This document shows positions 16,082 to 24,656 of a DNA stretch of 64,000 bases, piece by piece. Source of the stretch: Mesorhizobium onobrychidis (GTDB taxonomy: Bacteria > Pseudomonadota > Alphaproteobacteria > Rhizobiales > Rhizobiaceae). The notes beneath the pieces are model-generated. The model did no database searches. It worked only from the letters and a program-made list of their open reading frames with translations, and was not told the DNA's origin. Within the stretch, counting starts at the first letter, position 1; each line of letters starts with the position of its first letter. Where the stretch lies: contig NZ_CP062229.1 in assembly GCF_024707545.1 (NCBI RefSeq), forward strand, positions 2,089,501 through 2,153,500, read 5' to 3'. Position numbers and translations under genes: made by a program.

Positions 16082-17971
16082 ATGAGCGTCTGGCCGAGAT
16101 GGCTGGCAGCGGTGATCCTCGCCTTTGGCTTCCTTACAGCGGCTGCGACCGGCGCCAGCGCCCAGACGCGTTCGCTGAAACTCTATAACCTCCACACCAA
16201 AGAGAAGGCGGAGATCGTCTTCAAGCGCGGCGGCCGCTACGACCAGGCGGGTCTGAAAAAGATCAACGTCATCCTGCGCGACTGGCGCCGCAACGAGCCG
16301 ACCAAGATGGATCCGCGCCTGCTGGACCTGGTCTGGGAGGCTTACCGGCAGAGCGGCGCCACCGACTATATCCAGGTCGTGTGTGGTTATCGCTCGTCGT
16401 CGACGAACTCGATGCTGCGCAGCCGCAGCAGGGGCGTCGCCAAGAAAAGCCAGCACATGCTCGGCAAGGCAATGGACTTCTACATTCCCGGCGTGCCGCT
16501 GAAGAAACTGCGCGACGTCGGTCTGCGGATGCAGGGCGGCGGCGTCGGCTATTATCCGAGGTCAGGCTCGCCCTTTGTCCACATGGATGTCGGCAATGTG
16601 CGCCACTGGCCGGGCATCAGCCGCCAGGAACTGGCGCGCGTGTTCCCCAATGGCAAGACGCTGCATGTGCCGAGCGACGGCAAGCCGCTGCCCGGCTATT
16701 CACAGGCGCTCGCCTCCTACAAGGCGCGCAAGGGCGCCGGCGCTCCCGCCATCGAACTGGCCAGCGCAGGTGGCGGTTCCAAAAGATCCGGTGGTCTGCT
16801 GGCGGCTTTCTTCGGCGGCGGTGAAGACGAGGCCGATGACAGCGCCGATGTGGCAGCCGCGCCAACACCGAAGTCGAAGAGCGTGAAGCTGGCGAACGCG
16901 AAGCCGGCGCCGGCTGCCAAGAACAGCAAGCTTCCGGGCATTGCCATCGTGTCGCCTCAGGATGCGAAGCGCGCCGAGATTCCGCAAATCGCCGATGCGC
17001 CCGCTCCGGAACCGGAGGAGGACACGCCGGAAACGATCATCGCGGCGCTGCCGGCGCGCAGCGTCCCGCTGCCTGGTTTCGCCCCGCGTCCGAAGTCCGA
17101 TGTCGGCGCTCAGCCGCCTGAAAACGTTCCGTTCGGCGTGGCGGATGCCACCGCCACCACGGAACAGGCTGTGGCGACCGCGCAAGCGCCGGCAAGCGCT
17201 CCCTTCGGCATGGCCGAGCCGTCTGCTGTCGCCGATGCGGCGCAGGTTGCAGCCAGCAACATTCCGTTGCCGACCTGGCGTCCCGATCACTCGCTGCCGG
17301 CCGACCTTGCAGCGGCCGACCTTGCGCCGCAGGACAAGGATGTGCTTTTGGCGCTCGCGGATACGGCCGGACACGGCAAGACCGCTACCGATGCGTTCTC
17401 GGTGCTGCCGTCGGCTCGGCCCGACCTGGCCCAGCCCGACTTAGCCCAGCCCGACTTGGAGCGGCCCGACTTGGCCCAGACGGACCACGTCCAATCCGAC
17501 GCGGTCAAGGCCGTCCTCGAGCGGGTCAGCGCAACCGACGAATACCAGGTCGCATCGCTCTCCCAGCCGAGCTCGGTTCTCAGCAATCCGGCGAACGTCA
17601 ATGCCGCATCGCCGCGCGAGGCTGTGTTTGCCCGTCCGGCCGGCTCGGATCCGGCCGCGGCGATCGGTGCGGGTGTGAAGACTACCCGCAAGGCAGCCAG
17701 GGCAACCGCCCGTGACCTGAAGCCTGGTCCCAAGTCCGTGGTGGTCGCCGCCGAGCCGAAGGCCGCGCGCTGGGCATTGAACAGCGGCGAGAATGTCGCC
17801 ACCGTCTCCAGCGCAACGACGGCGCCGCGCTATGCCTACAATATCGTGCACACGCCGCCGACCGAGGTCTACACCGCGGGCTTCCAGCCGAACGATCAGC
17901 TGGCCGACGCCAACCGGTTCACCGGCAATGCCGTCAAGTTCATGTCGGTAGCCCGCTTCCAGACCAAGTAG
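16082..17971 (+). CDS. DUF882 (peptidase M15-like) secreted protein with long repetitive C-terminus
   Basis: Probable periplasmic murein endopeptidase of the MepK/YcbK group. The 629-residue protein starts with a signal peptide (cleavage near GASA-QT). The DUF882 domain (about 20-190) includes VVCGYRSSSTN, the metal-ligand region SQHMLGKAMDF and the second histidine region FVHMDVGNVRHWPG. The remaining two thirds is low-complexity Ala/Pro/Asp sequence, with a short tandem repeat DLAQP (about residues 440-465), and a final region that ends PNDQLADANRFTGNA. Longer in-frame starts upstream would bury the signal peptide, so ATG at 16082 is preferred although its ribosome site is weak. The enzymatic role is inferred from the domain; the long tail has no assigned function. 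Confidence 0.85.
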   Translation: MSVWPRWLAAVILAFGFLTAAATGASAQTRSLKLYNLHTKEKAEIVFKRGGRYDQAGLKKINVILRDWRRNEPTKMDPRLLDLVWEAYRQSGATDYIQVVCGYRSSSTNSMLRSRSRGVAKKSQHMLGKAMDFYIPGVPLKKLRDVGLRMQGGGVGYYPRSGSPFVHMDVGNVRHWPGISRQELARVFPNGKTLHVPSDGKPLPGYSQALASYKARKGAGAPAIELASAGGGSKRSGGLLAAFFGGGEDEADDSADVAAAPTPKSKSVKLANAKPAPAAKNSKLPGIAIVSPQDAKRAEIPQIADAPAPEPEEDTPETIIAALPARSVPLPGFAPRPKSDVGAQPPENVPFGVADATATTEQAVATAQAPASAPFGMAEPSAVADAAQVAASNIPLPTWRPDHSLPADLAAADLAPQDKDVLLALADTAGHGKTATDAFSVLPSARPDLAQPDLAQPDLERPDLAQTDHVQSDAVKAVLERVSATDEYQVASLSQPSSVLSNPANVNAASPREAVFARPAGSDPAAAIGAGVKTTRKAARATARDLKPGPKSVVVAAEPKAARWALNSGENVATVSSATTAPRYAYNIVHTPPTEVYTAGFQPNDQLADANRFTGNAVKFMSVARFQTK

Positions 17972-17989
17972 CGGATCGACCAGCAATAC

Positions 17990-18019
17990 AAAGCCGCCGG
18001 GTAACCCGCGCGGCTTTTT
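17990..18019 (+). terminator. Rho-independent terminator
   Basis: AAGCCG pairs with CGGCTT around an inner CGGG/CCCG stem, followed by a T run (18015-18019). It ends the DUF882 transcript and may partly serve the convergent KDPG aldolase gene. Confidence 0.78.
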
Positions 18020-18077
18020 GCTGTTCGCAAACAAAAACGCCGCGATGCTGCCAGTCCACTTGGGGATAAGAGTTTCT

Positions 18078-18716
18078 CTACCGCCCGAGCTTGCTCGCCG
18101 CGCGCGCCAACGCCTCGATTTCGTCCCACCTGCCGGCCTTGACCAAATCGTCCGGCGCCACCCAGGAGCCGCCGACGCAGATGACGTTGGGCAAGCTCAG
18201 ATAGTCGGCGGCGTTCTTGCCGGTGATGCCGCCGGTCGGGCAGAATTGCACATCGGCGAGCGGCGAGGCGAATGCCTTGAGCGATGCGATGCCGCCCGAC
18301 TGTTCCGCCGGGAAGAATTTCAGGAAACGCAAGCCCGCCTCGCGGGCGGCCATGATCTCACCCGGCGTGATGGCGCCGGGCAGCAACGGAACGTCGCTGT
18401 CCTTCGCCGCCGCCAGAAGCTCGCGGGTGATGCCGGGGCTTACGATGAACTTGGAGCCGGCTGCTGCCGCCTCGCCGAACTGGCGGGCGTCCAGAATGGT
18501 GCCGGCCCCGACGATGGCGTCCTCGACTTCGCTTGCCACAAGCCGGATCGCCTCCAGCGCGTCAGCTGTCCGCAGCGTGATCTCGATCGCCGGCAGGCCG
18601 CCGCGTGCCAGGGCACGCGCCAGCGGCACGGCATCGGCGAGATTGGCGATCTTCAGCACCGGGATAACCGGTTGGCCGTTGAGGAGCGACGGGAGCTTTT
18701 CGGTCATGCTGGGCAT
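18078..18716 (-). CDS. eda: KDPG/KHG aldolase
   Basis: Class I aldolase of the Entner-Doudoroff pathway that splits 2-keto-3-deoxy-6-phosphogluconate into pyruvate and glyceraldehyde 3-phosphate. The 212-residue protein has family motifs: PVLKI, the catalytic Glu in IEITLRT, GAGTIL, SPGIT, the Schiff-base lysine in FLKFFPAE, and the phosphate-binding PTGGIT. ATG at 18716 is chosen for its GGAGAGACGACAA ribosome site; a second ATG three codons on is possible, and the longer upstream frame is not supported. It is monocistronic and convergent with the DUF882 gene. Confidence 0.94.
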   Translation of the reverse strand: MPSMTEKLPSLLNGQPVIPVLKIANLADAVPLARALARGGLPAIEITLRTADALEAIRLVASEVEDAIVGAGTILDARQFGEAAAAGSKFIVSPGITRELLAAAKDSDVPLLPGAITPGEIMAAREAGLRFLKFFPAEQSGGIASLKAFASPLADVQFCPTGGITGKNAADYLSLPNVICVGGSWVAPDDLVKAGRWDEIEALARAASKLGR

Positions 18717-18906
18717 TTGTCGTCTCTCCGGTATTGATCCGTTCAACCGGTTAGCAGAAGGCCGTTTTTCTGTCCACGAAACGAAGCGTGTCGCGATGTC
18801 ACGCACTGCCGGCAATTCCGGCAGCCCGGCCGTCAAAGCAACAAGAAGAGGCGGTTCCACGCGTCAGCCTTGAATCGGCTTTCATGAGCGTTTAGTGGCT
18901 TCGGCG

Positions 18907-19830
18907 ATGACACTGCCCAATCCACCTTTCCGCGTTGCCGCGCTCTACAGGTTTGCCCGTCTCGACGACTTCGAGGCATTGCGCGCGCCGCTCGCCGCCT
19001 TCTGCTGCGGACGCGGTATCAAGGGCACCCTGCTTCTGGCGCATGAGGGCATCAACGGCACGGTCGCCGGCAGTGAAGCCGACATCGCCGCGCTCATCGA
19101 TCATCTCGAATCCATCGAAGGTCTCGCTGGTCTCGAGGTCAAGTACAGCAGCGCCACGCAGATGCCGTTCCACCGCATGAAGGTGCGGCTGAAGCGCGAG
19201 ATCGTCACCATGGGCGTTAGGGATATCGATCCGACGGCAAGCGCCGGCACCTATGTCGCACCGGCCGACTGGAACGCGTTGATCTCGGATGCGGACACGA
19301 TCGTCATCGACACGCGCAATGCCTACGAGGTATCGATCGGCACCTTCAAGGGCGCGGTCGATCCCGCTACGGCGAGCTTTCGCGAATTCCCGGCCTGGGT
19401 CGAGCAGCACCAAGCCGAGCTCGTCGGCCGGAAGGTGGCCATGTTCTGCACCGGCGGCATACGCTGCGAGAAGGCAACGGCCTATGTGAAGTCGCTCGGC
19501 TTCGAGGATGTGTTCCATCTCAAGGGCGGTATCCTGAAATATCTGCAAGAGGTGCCCGCCGAACAGAGCCTCTGGCAGGGCGAGTGCTTCGTCTTCGACG
19601 AGCGCGTCTCGGTGTCGCACGGGCTGGTCGAGGGTGAGGCGGAACTGTGCCGCGCCTGCCGGCATCCGCTGATCGGGCAGGACCTGTTATCGCCGAAATA
19701 CGCCGCCGGCATCTCATGCCCGCATTGCTTCGATGCCCGTTCCGACGAGGATCGCGCGCGCTATGCCGAGCGTCAGCGCCAGGTCGAGCTTGCAGAAGCG
19801 CAAGGCAGGGCTCCGCACGTCGGACGTTAG
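18907..19830 (+). CDS. trhO: Oxygen-dependent tRNA uridine(34) hydroxylase (rhodanese family)
   Basis: Rhodanese-like enzyme that hydroxylates U34 of certain tRNAs (formerly YceA). The 307-residue protein has an N-terminal domain with [14 protein letters not shown], a conserved [17 protein letters not shown] segment, the rhodanese domain with DTRNAYEV and the active cysteine in [12 protein letters not shown], and a C-terminal zinc-knuckle-like region (CRAC, CPHC). Start is uncertain: GTG at 18895 or ATG at 18907; neither has a strong ribosome site and the ATG matches the usual family length. The stop codon TAG (19828-19830) overlaps the first bases of a dispersed repeat. Confidence 0.92.
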   Translation: MTLPNPPFRVAALYRFARLDDFEALRAPLAAFCCGRGIKGTLLLAHEGINGTVAGSEADIAALIDHLESIEGLAGLEVKYSSATQMPFHRMKVRLKREIVTMGVRDIDPTASAGTYVAPADWNALISDADTIVIDTRNAYEVSIGTFKGAVDPATASFREFPAWVEQHQAELVGRKVAMFCTGGIRCEKATAYVKSLGFEDVFHLKGGILKYLQEVPAEQSLWQGECFVFDERVSVSHGLVEGEAELCRACRHPLIGQDLLSPKYAAGISCPHCFDARSDEDRARYAERQRQVELAEAQGRAPHVGR

Positions 19831-19933
19831 AGCGACGTGCGTCCGCTTGGACGCACTTGGACGCACAAAGTACGCTCTAACACTTTGAATCTACGCATCG
19901 TGCTTTCCGAAAATCGATTCCGATTTTCGGGCC
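19829..19933 (+). repeat. Dispersed intergenic repeat, copy B
   Basis: This 105-bp stretch is the reverse-oriented counterpart of the copy at 2485-2579. It starts with the AG of the trhO stop codon and has nested GTGCGTCC/GGACGCAC palindromes and the AAAATCGATTCCGATTTTCGG palindrome near the end. Confidence 0.78.
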
Positions 19934-20080
19934 GACACTGCAGATCCTGACATCATCTTGTTTTCGCCATCATTGGCAAAGCGCTCATCCGTCATTGTAA
20001 TGTCAATATGCGGGGCCTACCTCTTCAACGTCCGAAAACCTGCCCGTCCACGTTCGGCCGGGCCAATTCTGGAGGCATTG

Positions 20081-20878
20081 ATGTTCGATCCCAAGAAGCT
20101 CCTCGACGATCTGCTCGGCTCGCAAATTCCCGGAACGGGGTCGACCGTCCGCGACAAAGGGGGTCAGGCGGTGCAGATGGCCAAGGACAATCCGCTGGCG
20201 GCCGGCGCGCTGGCCGCGGTGCTGCTCGGAACCGGCGCTGGCCGTCAGGTCACCGGCACCGCGGTGAAGCTCGGCGGCCTGGCCGTGATCGGCGGCCTCG
20301 CCTACAAGGCCTACCAGAACTACAAGAACGGCAAGGCGCCTGCGGAGACGGCCGCAGCCGGCTCGCCGGAATTGCTGCCGCCGCCCGCGGACACCAGCTT
20401 CCATCCCTCGGAAGCGCCGCAAGGCGAGGACGAATTCACGCTGACACTGGTGCGGGCGATGATTTCGGCGGCGAAGGCCGACGGCCATATCGACGACGAC
20501 GAACGGCAAAAGATCGCCGGCAAGCTCAGCCTCGCGGGCATCGGCTCCGACGCGGAGAAATTCCTGATGTCTGAGCTGGAAACGCCGCTCGACCTGGATA
20601 CGCTGGTCGCCGGCGCCCAAACCGACGCGCAGAAGCTCGAACTCTACACCGCCTCGCGCCTCACCATCGATCCGGATACGCGTGCCGAACGCGGCTATCT
20701 CGATCTGCTCGCCGGCCGCCTCGGGCTGCCGGACGCACTGGTCGACCATGTCGAGGCGACGGTGTCGGCGGCAAAGGTACCGGCGCCAGAGGTGCCGGAG
20801 TCAGGGGTGCCGGAGTCAGGGGTGCCGGAGTCAGGGGTGCCGGCGTCGGGCAAGGCAACCGCCGGTTCGCGCTGGTAG
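20081..20878 (+). CDS. DUF533 (YebE-type) membrane-associated protein
   Basis: 265-residue protein of unknown function. An N-terminal region (MFDPKKLLDDLLGSQIPG) is followed by a hydrophobic Gly/Ala stretch (about 40-75, AAGALAAVLLGTGAG...VIGGLAYKAYQNY) likely to insert in the membrane, a Pro-rich linker, and a C-terminal TerB-like helical domain with AMISAAKADGHIDDDERQKI, where the acidic residues resemble a TerB metal site. The start has a GGAGG site. The extreme C-terminus contains a 15-bp tandem repeat encoding VPESG units. Single gene between a dispersed repeat and a strong terminator. Confidence 0.82.
   Translation: MFDPKKLLDDLLGSQIPGTGSTVRDKGGQAVQMAKDNPLAAGALAAVLLGTGAGRQVTGTAVKLGGLAVIGGLAYKAYQNYKNGKAPAETAAAGSPELLPPPADTSFHPSEAPQGEDEFTLTLVRAMISAAKADGHIDDDERQKIAGKLSLAGIGSDAEKFLMSELETPLDLDTLVAGAQTDAQKLELYTASRLTIDPDTRAERGYLDLLAGRLGLPDALVDHVEATVSAAKVPAPEVPESGVPESGVPESGVPASGKATAGSRW
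20792..20851 (+). repeat. 15-bp coding tandem repeat (VPESG units)
   Basis: GTGCCGGAGTCAGGG occurs three times in succession (20792-20836), followed by a fourth, degenerate unit (GTGCCGGCGTCGGGC). It preserves the reading frame of the DUF533 gene and may vary in copy number. Confidence 0.88.
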
Positions 20879-21000
20879 GCTTCCGGGCCGCGGAGAGCGG
20901 GAATCCGGGCGCCGCTCTCGCGTTAATGTCTCGTTTACCTAGGAAGCGCATGATTTTAGGTAGTCGGATCGGCTTTCCTCCTCCCAAGCCGGTTCAGATC

Positions 21001-21028
21001 AGGGCGGCCGCCAATGGCCGCCCTTTTT
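21001..21028 (+). terminator. Rho-independent terminator
   Basis: AGGGCGGCC/GGCCGCCCT stem of 9 bp with a 6-nt loop and five T, downstream of the DUF533 gene. Confidence 0.85.
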
Positions 21029-21042
21029 CGAGGCTAGTTAGC

Positions 21043-21084
21043 GCATGAGCCGAAATCGGAATCGATTTTTGGAAGCGATCATGC
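21043..21084. repeat. Short palindromic repeat related to the dispersed family
   Basis: GCATGA...TCATGC ends enclose the palindrome AAATCGGAATCGATTT, the same core seen at the ends of the larger repeats. It lies upstream of the SDR gene. Confidence 0.6.
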
Positions 21085-21157
21085 ACAAAATCAAACTGCT
21101 CGATATCAAGGTGCTATGGCGTCCTTTGCGGACACGCGGCGCTGTAGGAGGACAGTT

Positions 21158-21913
21158 ATGACAGACTACAAAACAGCCATCGTAACCGGCGCCGGCACGG
21201 GAATCGGCAAAGCCGTCGCTACGGCGCTGCTCAGGGCCGGCTGGAACACGGTGTTCTGCGGACGCCGCAAGCCGGTGCTGAACAAGGCGATCGCTGATGC
21301 CGGATCTACACAAGCCAAGGCGCTGGCGGTCGCCTGCGACATCAGCAAGGCCGATCAGGTCGACGAGATGTTCGAGACGGTGGCGGCGGCCTTCGGCCGT
21401 GTCGACCTGCTCTTCAACAATGCCGGCACAAGCTACAAGTCGACATTGATAGACGAGATCCCCGTCGAGGTGTGGAACGAAGTTGTCGGGGTCAATCTCA
21501 CCGGCTCGTTCCTGTGCGCCCGCGCCGCCTTCGGCGCCATGCGCAGGCAACAGCCGATAGGTGGCCGCATCATCAACAACGGCTCGGTGTCTGCCTACGC
21601 GCCGCGTCCGGGCTCGGTGCCTTATACCGCGACCAAGCACGCTATTACCGGGCTGACCAAGACGCTGGCGCTGGACGGCCGGCCCTATGACATCGCCTGC
21701 GGCCAGATCGACATCGGCAACGCCTTGACCGACATGGCGCAGGCGATGACGGTCGGGGTACCGCAAGCCAATGGCTCCATCGCCGCCGAAGCGGTGATGG
21801 ATGTACAGCAGGTCGCCAATGCCGTCGTCCACATGGCCAGCCTGCCGCTCGACGCCAATGTGCTGTTCATGACCGTGATGGCGACGAAGATGCCGTATGT
21901 CGGGCGAGGGTGA
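21158..21913 (+). CDS. Short-chain dehydrogenase/reductase
   Basis: 251-residue NAD(P)-dependent oxidoreductase of the classical SDR type. Cofactor loop TGAGTGIG (about residues 10-17), structural NNAG, catalytic Ser in INNGSVSAY, and YTATK with the catalytic Tyr and Lys. The start at 21158 is preceded by TAGGAGGACAG, a near-consensus ribosome site; an upstream in-frame ATG is not needed. No specificity-determining neighbour is visible, so the substrate is unknown. Confidence 0.92.
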   Translation: MTDYKTAIVTGAGTGIGKAVATALLRAGWNTVFCGRRKPVLNKAIADAGSTQAKALAVACDISKADQVDEMFETVAAAFGRVDLLFNNAGTSYKSTLIDEIPVEVWNEVVGVNLTGSFLCARAAFGAMRRQQPIGGRIINNGSVSAYAPRPGSVPYTATKHAITGLTKTLALDGRPYDIACGQIDIGNALTDMAQAMTVGVPQANGSIAAEAVMDVQQVANAVVHMASLPLDANVLFMTVMATKMPYVGRG

Positions 21914-22024
21914 GCGGCCGGTTCGCGTAAGCGAATTCATCGTGCCCGTGGCACGATGAAGGCCAGCGAACGCCGGGACGCAGCGTAGCAGCGGGGACCC
22001 GGCCGGGCGGCGTTCAAATTTTGG

Positions 22025-22405
22025 CTAGGACTGCCTAACCGAAAGCGGCACGCCGGGAAGATACAGCGAAATGGGGCGGATTTCGTAGACGGCGGTCGGA
22101 TTGACGCGGCGGAGGTCGCGCGCAATCGCGATCGCGGCATCACGCGTGGCACAATCGACGACGTAAAGTCCCAACAATTGCTCCTTGGTCTCGGCGAAGG
22201 GCCCGTCAATGACCATTCCAGTGCCCGGCCCGCGCAAAGTGCAGGCGTCTTGTGTCGCCCCGAGCCGCGCCGCCGGGCCAAGGGTGCCTTCCCGGTATAG
22301 CCGTTCGTTTATCTGGAGCAGGTCGGTCATCAGCGCCGCATCCTCGTCCGGAGTCAGCGCCGTGATCACTTCCTCAACGTGATAGGCGAGGATGGCATAA
22401 AACAT
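22025..22405 (-). CDS. YCII-related domain protein
   Basis: 126-residue protein of the YciI-like superfamily, a ferredoxin-like fold often found beside ECF sigma factors. Characteristic segments are MFYAILAYH at the start and DGPFAETKEQLLGLYVVD in the middle, followed by EIRPI. The start at 22405 has an AAAGGTGA ribosome site. Members are sometimes proposed to be enzymes using a His/Asp pair, but most have no defined activity. No sigma factor gene is adjacent here. Confidence 0.85.
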   Translation of the reverse strand: MFYAILAYHVEEVITALTPDEDAALMTDLLQINERLYREGTLGPAARLGATQDACTLRGPGTGMVIDGPFAETKEQLLGLYVVDCATRDAAIAIARDLRRVNPTAVYEIRPISLYLPGVPLSVRQS

Positions 22406-22465
22406 CTGACGTCACCTTTCTTCGGTCGTGAATTCTATCGCCGACGACAGCGATCTCCTTGTTGC

Positions 22466-22560
22466 TACAGCGTCGCGCGTCCTATCGGGCGCGCAAAGGA
22501 CGCCGTAGCACCTTGATTTGCGCCTCCGCGAAAATCGATTCCGATTTCGGGGTCATGCGC
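22466..22560 (+). repeat. Dispersed intergenic repeat, copy C (diverged)
   Basis: Same order of elements as copy B: an AGCGTCGCGCGTCC start, inverted GGGCGCGCAAAGGACGC, a CACCTTGATTTGCGC middle and the AAAATCGATTCCGATTTCGG end, ending six bases before the aminotransferase stop. Confidence 0.6.
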
Positions 22561-22566
22561 TTGTTC

Positions 22567-23751
22567 TCACTTGCCCAGAAACGCCTCGATCCGCTCCAGC
22601 GCGCGCAGGATGTTCTCCTCGGAATTGGCGTAGGACAACCTGATATAGCCTTCGCCGAGAATGCCGAAATCGGGTCCGCCGATCAGCGCCACGCCGGCAT
22701 CCTCAAGCAGGGCAGACGCCAGCTTCTTGGCCTTCCAGCCGGTTTTTGAGACATTGGGGAAGGCATAGAACGCGCCCTTCGGTGTGATGCAGGAAACGCC
22801 GGGCAAGGCGTTCAGCCCTTCGACCACGACTTTCCTGCGGCGGTCGAAGGCGCGCATCATCTTGTCGACGTCGTCCTGCGGACCGTCGATGGCCGCGATA
22901 CCGGCATACTGGCTCGGCGCGTTGACGCAGGACCAGCAATTGACCGCCAGCTTGCGCACCTTGTCGTAGAGGTGGGCGCCCTTGTCGTCGTTCGGCCAGA
23001 TCGACCAGCCCATGCGCCAGCCGGTCATCGCCCAGGTCTTCGACCAGCCGTTGAGCACGATCAGCCTGTCGCGGATCTCAGGGAAATTCAGCAGCGAGCA
23101 ATGGGTCTCGCCGTCGTAGGTCATCACGTCGTAGATCTCGTCGGAGAGGATGGCGACATCAGGGTGCGCTTCCAGCCCTTTGACCAGCTTCTCGATCTCG
23201 GCGCGGGGGGTGACCCCGCCGGTCGGGTTGGCCGGCGAGTTTAAGATCAGCAGCCTGGTCTTCGGCGTGATCAGCGCCAGCGTCTCCTGCGCCGAGAAGG
23301 CAAAGCCGTTCTCCTCGCGCATCGGAACCGGTACCGGAGCAGCACCTGTGAACTCGATCATCGAGCGATAGATGGGAAAGCCGGGATCGGGATAGAGGAT
23401 CTCGGCGCCCGGTTCACCGAACATCAGGATCGCGGCAAACATGGTCGGCTTGCCGCCGGGCAGGATCATCACCGCCTCCGGCGAAACCTCGACGCCGGTG
23501 GTGGTCAGCGTGCGGCGCACCACCGCTTCGCGTGTCGCCAGCAGGCCGTTGGCCGGCGTATAGCCGTGGTGGCCGTCGCGCAGCGCCTTGATCGCCGCCT
23601 CGACGATGTGCTGCGGCGTCTTGAAGTCGGGCTGGCCGATGCCGAGATTGACGATATCGCGGCCCTGATGGGCGAGCGCGGTGGCACGAGCCAGCACCGC
23701 GAAGGCGTTTTCCTCGCCGAGACGATCGAAGGCCGAAATCGTGTGGAGCAT
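22567..23751 (-). CDS. Class I/II pyridoxal-phosphate aminotransferase
   Basis: 394-residue fold-type I aminotransferase. Visible motifs: NLGIGQPDF near the start, the aromatic-stacking HHGYTPANG region, NSPANPTGG, the Asp of AILSDEIYD, the PLP lysine in LNGWSKTWAMTGWRMGW, and the substrate-carboxylate Arg in GYIRLSYANS. The start at 23751 gives MLHTISAFDRLGEE with a CAGGAAAA site. It resembles aspartate/aromatic aminotransferases of subgroup I-alpha; the amino acid specificity cannot be fixed. It is divergent from an acetyltransferase gene with about 80 bases between. Confidence 0.92.
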   Translation of the reverse strand: MLHTISAFDRLGEENAFAVLARATALAHQGRDIVNLGIGQPDFKTPQHIVEAAIKALRDGHHGYTPANGLLATREAVVRRTLTTTGVEVSPEAVMILPGGKPTMFAAILMFGEPGAEILYPDPGFPIYRSMIEFTGAAPVPVPMREENGFAFSAQETLALITPKTRLLILNSPANPTGGVTPRAEIEKLVKGLEAHPDVAILSDEIYDVMTYDGETHCSLLNFPEIRDRLIVLNGWSKTWAMTGWRMGWSIWPNDDKGAHLYDKVRKLAVNCWSCVNAPSQYAGIAAIDGPQDDVDKMMRAFDRRRKVVVEGLNALPGVSCITPKGAFYAFPNVSKTGWKAKKLASALLEDAGVALIGGPDFGILGEGYIRLSYANSEENILRALERIEAFLGK

Positions 23752-23834
23752 TTTTCCTGTCCGTGTGGTTCTTTCACCGAGCGAGCGTTTTTGTGAGCGT
23801 CCTTTCGCAAAAGTCAAACGGATTGGAGCTTTGG

Positions 23835-24521
23835 GTGTCGGAAAACCTCAAGAATTGGCAACCGCGCCCGCGGCCCGAACGCAAAGTCCTGGAGGGGCGC
23901 ACTGTCAGGCTGGAACCGCTCAACGCCGAAAAGCACGGCGACGGCCTGTTCGAGGCGTCGTCGGTGCCTGACGTCGATGGCCGCTTCGCCTGGCTGTTCG
24001 ACTATCCACCGCAGACCCGCGCCGCCTTCCAGCCATGGCTGGACAAGGCCGAAGCCAGCGAGGACCCGCTGTTCTTCGCGGTCATCGACAAGGCCAGCGG
24101 CAAGGTCGCCGGACGCCAGACGCTGATGCGAATCGATCCGGCCCATGGCGTGATCGAGATCGGCAACATCTATTGGGGGCCGCTGATCTCGCGCAAGCCG
24201 GCGGCGACGGAGGCGCAGTTCCTGTTCATGAAATATATCTTCAATGAACTTGGCTATCGCCGCTACGAATGGAAATGTAACAACCGCAACGAGCCGTCGA
24301 AGCGCGCGGCGGAGCGTTTCGGCTTCAAGTTCGAGGGCATTTTCCGCCAGCATCTTGTGGTCAAGGGCGAAAACCGCGATACCGCGTGGTACGCGATCAT
24401 CGACAAGGAGTGGCCGGCACTGCGCAGAGCCTATGAGGCATGGCTCGATCCGGCCAATTTCGATGGGGACGGTCGCCAGAAGCGACGGCTCGAGGATTTC
24501 CGCGCCGAGTTCGGCGCCTGA
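23835..24521 (+). CDS. GNAT-family N-acetyltransferase (RimJ/RimL-like)
   Basis: 228-residue acetyltransferase. The RimL-type pattern includes GRTVRLEPLNAEKHGDGLF at the N-terminus, a central strand-rich region EIGNIYWGP, and YEWKCNNRNEPSKRAAERFGFKFEGIFRQH, the coenzyme A-binding and C-terminal part typical of ribosomal-protein or small-molecule acetylases. The start is inferred as GTG at 23835; a GGAG lies about 12 bases before. No ATG begins at a sensible place. The stop codon shares its last base with a palindromic repeat. The substrate is unknown. Confidence 0.86.
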   Translation: MSENLKNWQPRPRPERKVLEGRTVRLEPLNAEKHGDGLFEASSVPDVDGRFAWLFDYPPQTRAAFQPWLDKAEASEDPLFFAVIDKASGKVAGRQTLMRIDPAHGVIEIGNIYWGPLISRKPAATEAQFLFMKYIFNELGYRRYEWKCNNRNEPSKRAAERFGFKFEGIFRQHLVVKGENRDTAWYAIIDKEWPALRRAYEAWLDPANFDGDGRQKRRLEDFRAEFGA

Positions 24522-24588
24522 CCATGATCCCGAAAAGTGGAGGCCTGATCCCGAAAAGTGGAAGCCGGTTTTCGGGCAAGATCATGGT
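24521..24588. repeat. REP-like palindrome with internal direct repeat
   Basis: ACCATGAT...ATCATGGT ends and inner CCCGAAAA...TTTTCGGG arms form an inverted repeat. TGATCCCGAAAAGTGGA is repeated directly at 24525-24541 and 24546-24562 (21-bp period). This sequence type is common between genes of Rhizobiales. Confidence 0.8.
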
Positions 24589-24656
24589 CAAACAGGAAGA
24601 TTGAGCCTCCATCCCGATTCTGCCGGGATGGATCAGGCTCTAACAGGAGTTTGCAG

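Noticed and set aside
20792..20851. Possible CRISPR-like array
   Set aside because: Units are 15 bp with no spacers and lie in a coding frame; no cas gene is present. No CRISPR array was seen elsewhere in the window.
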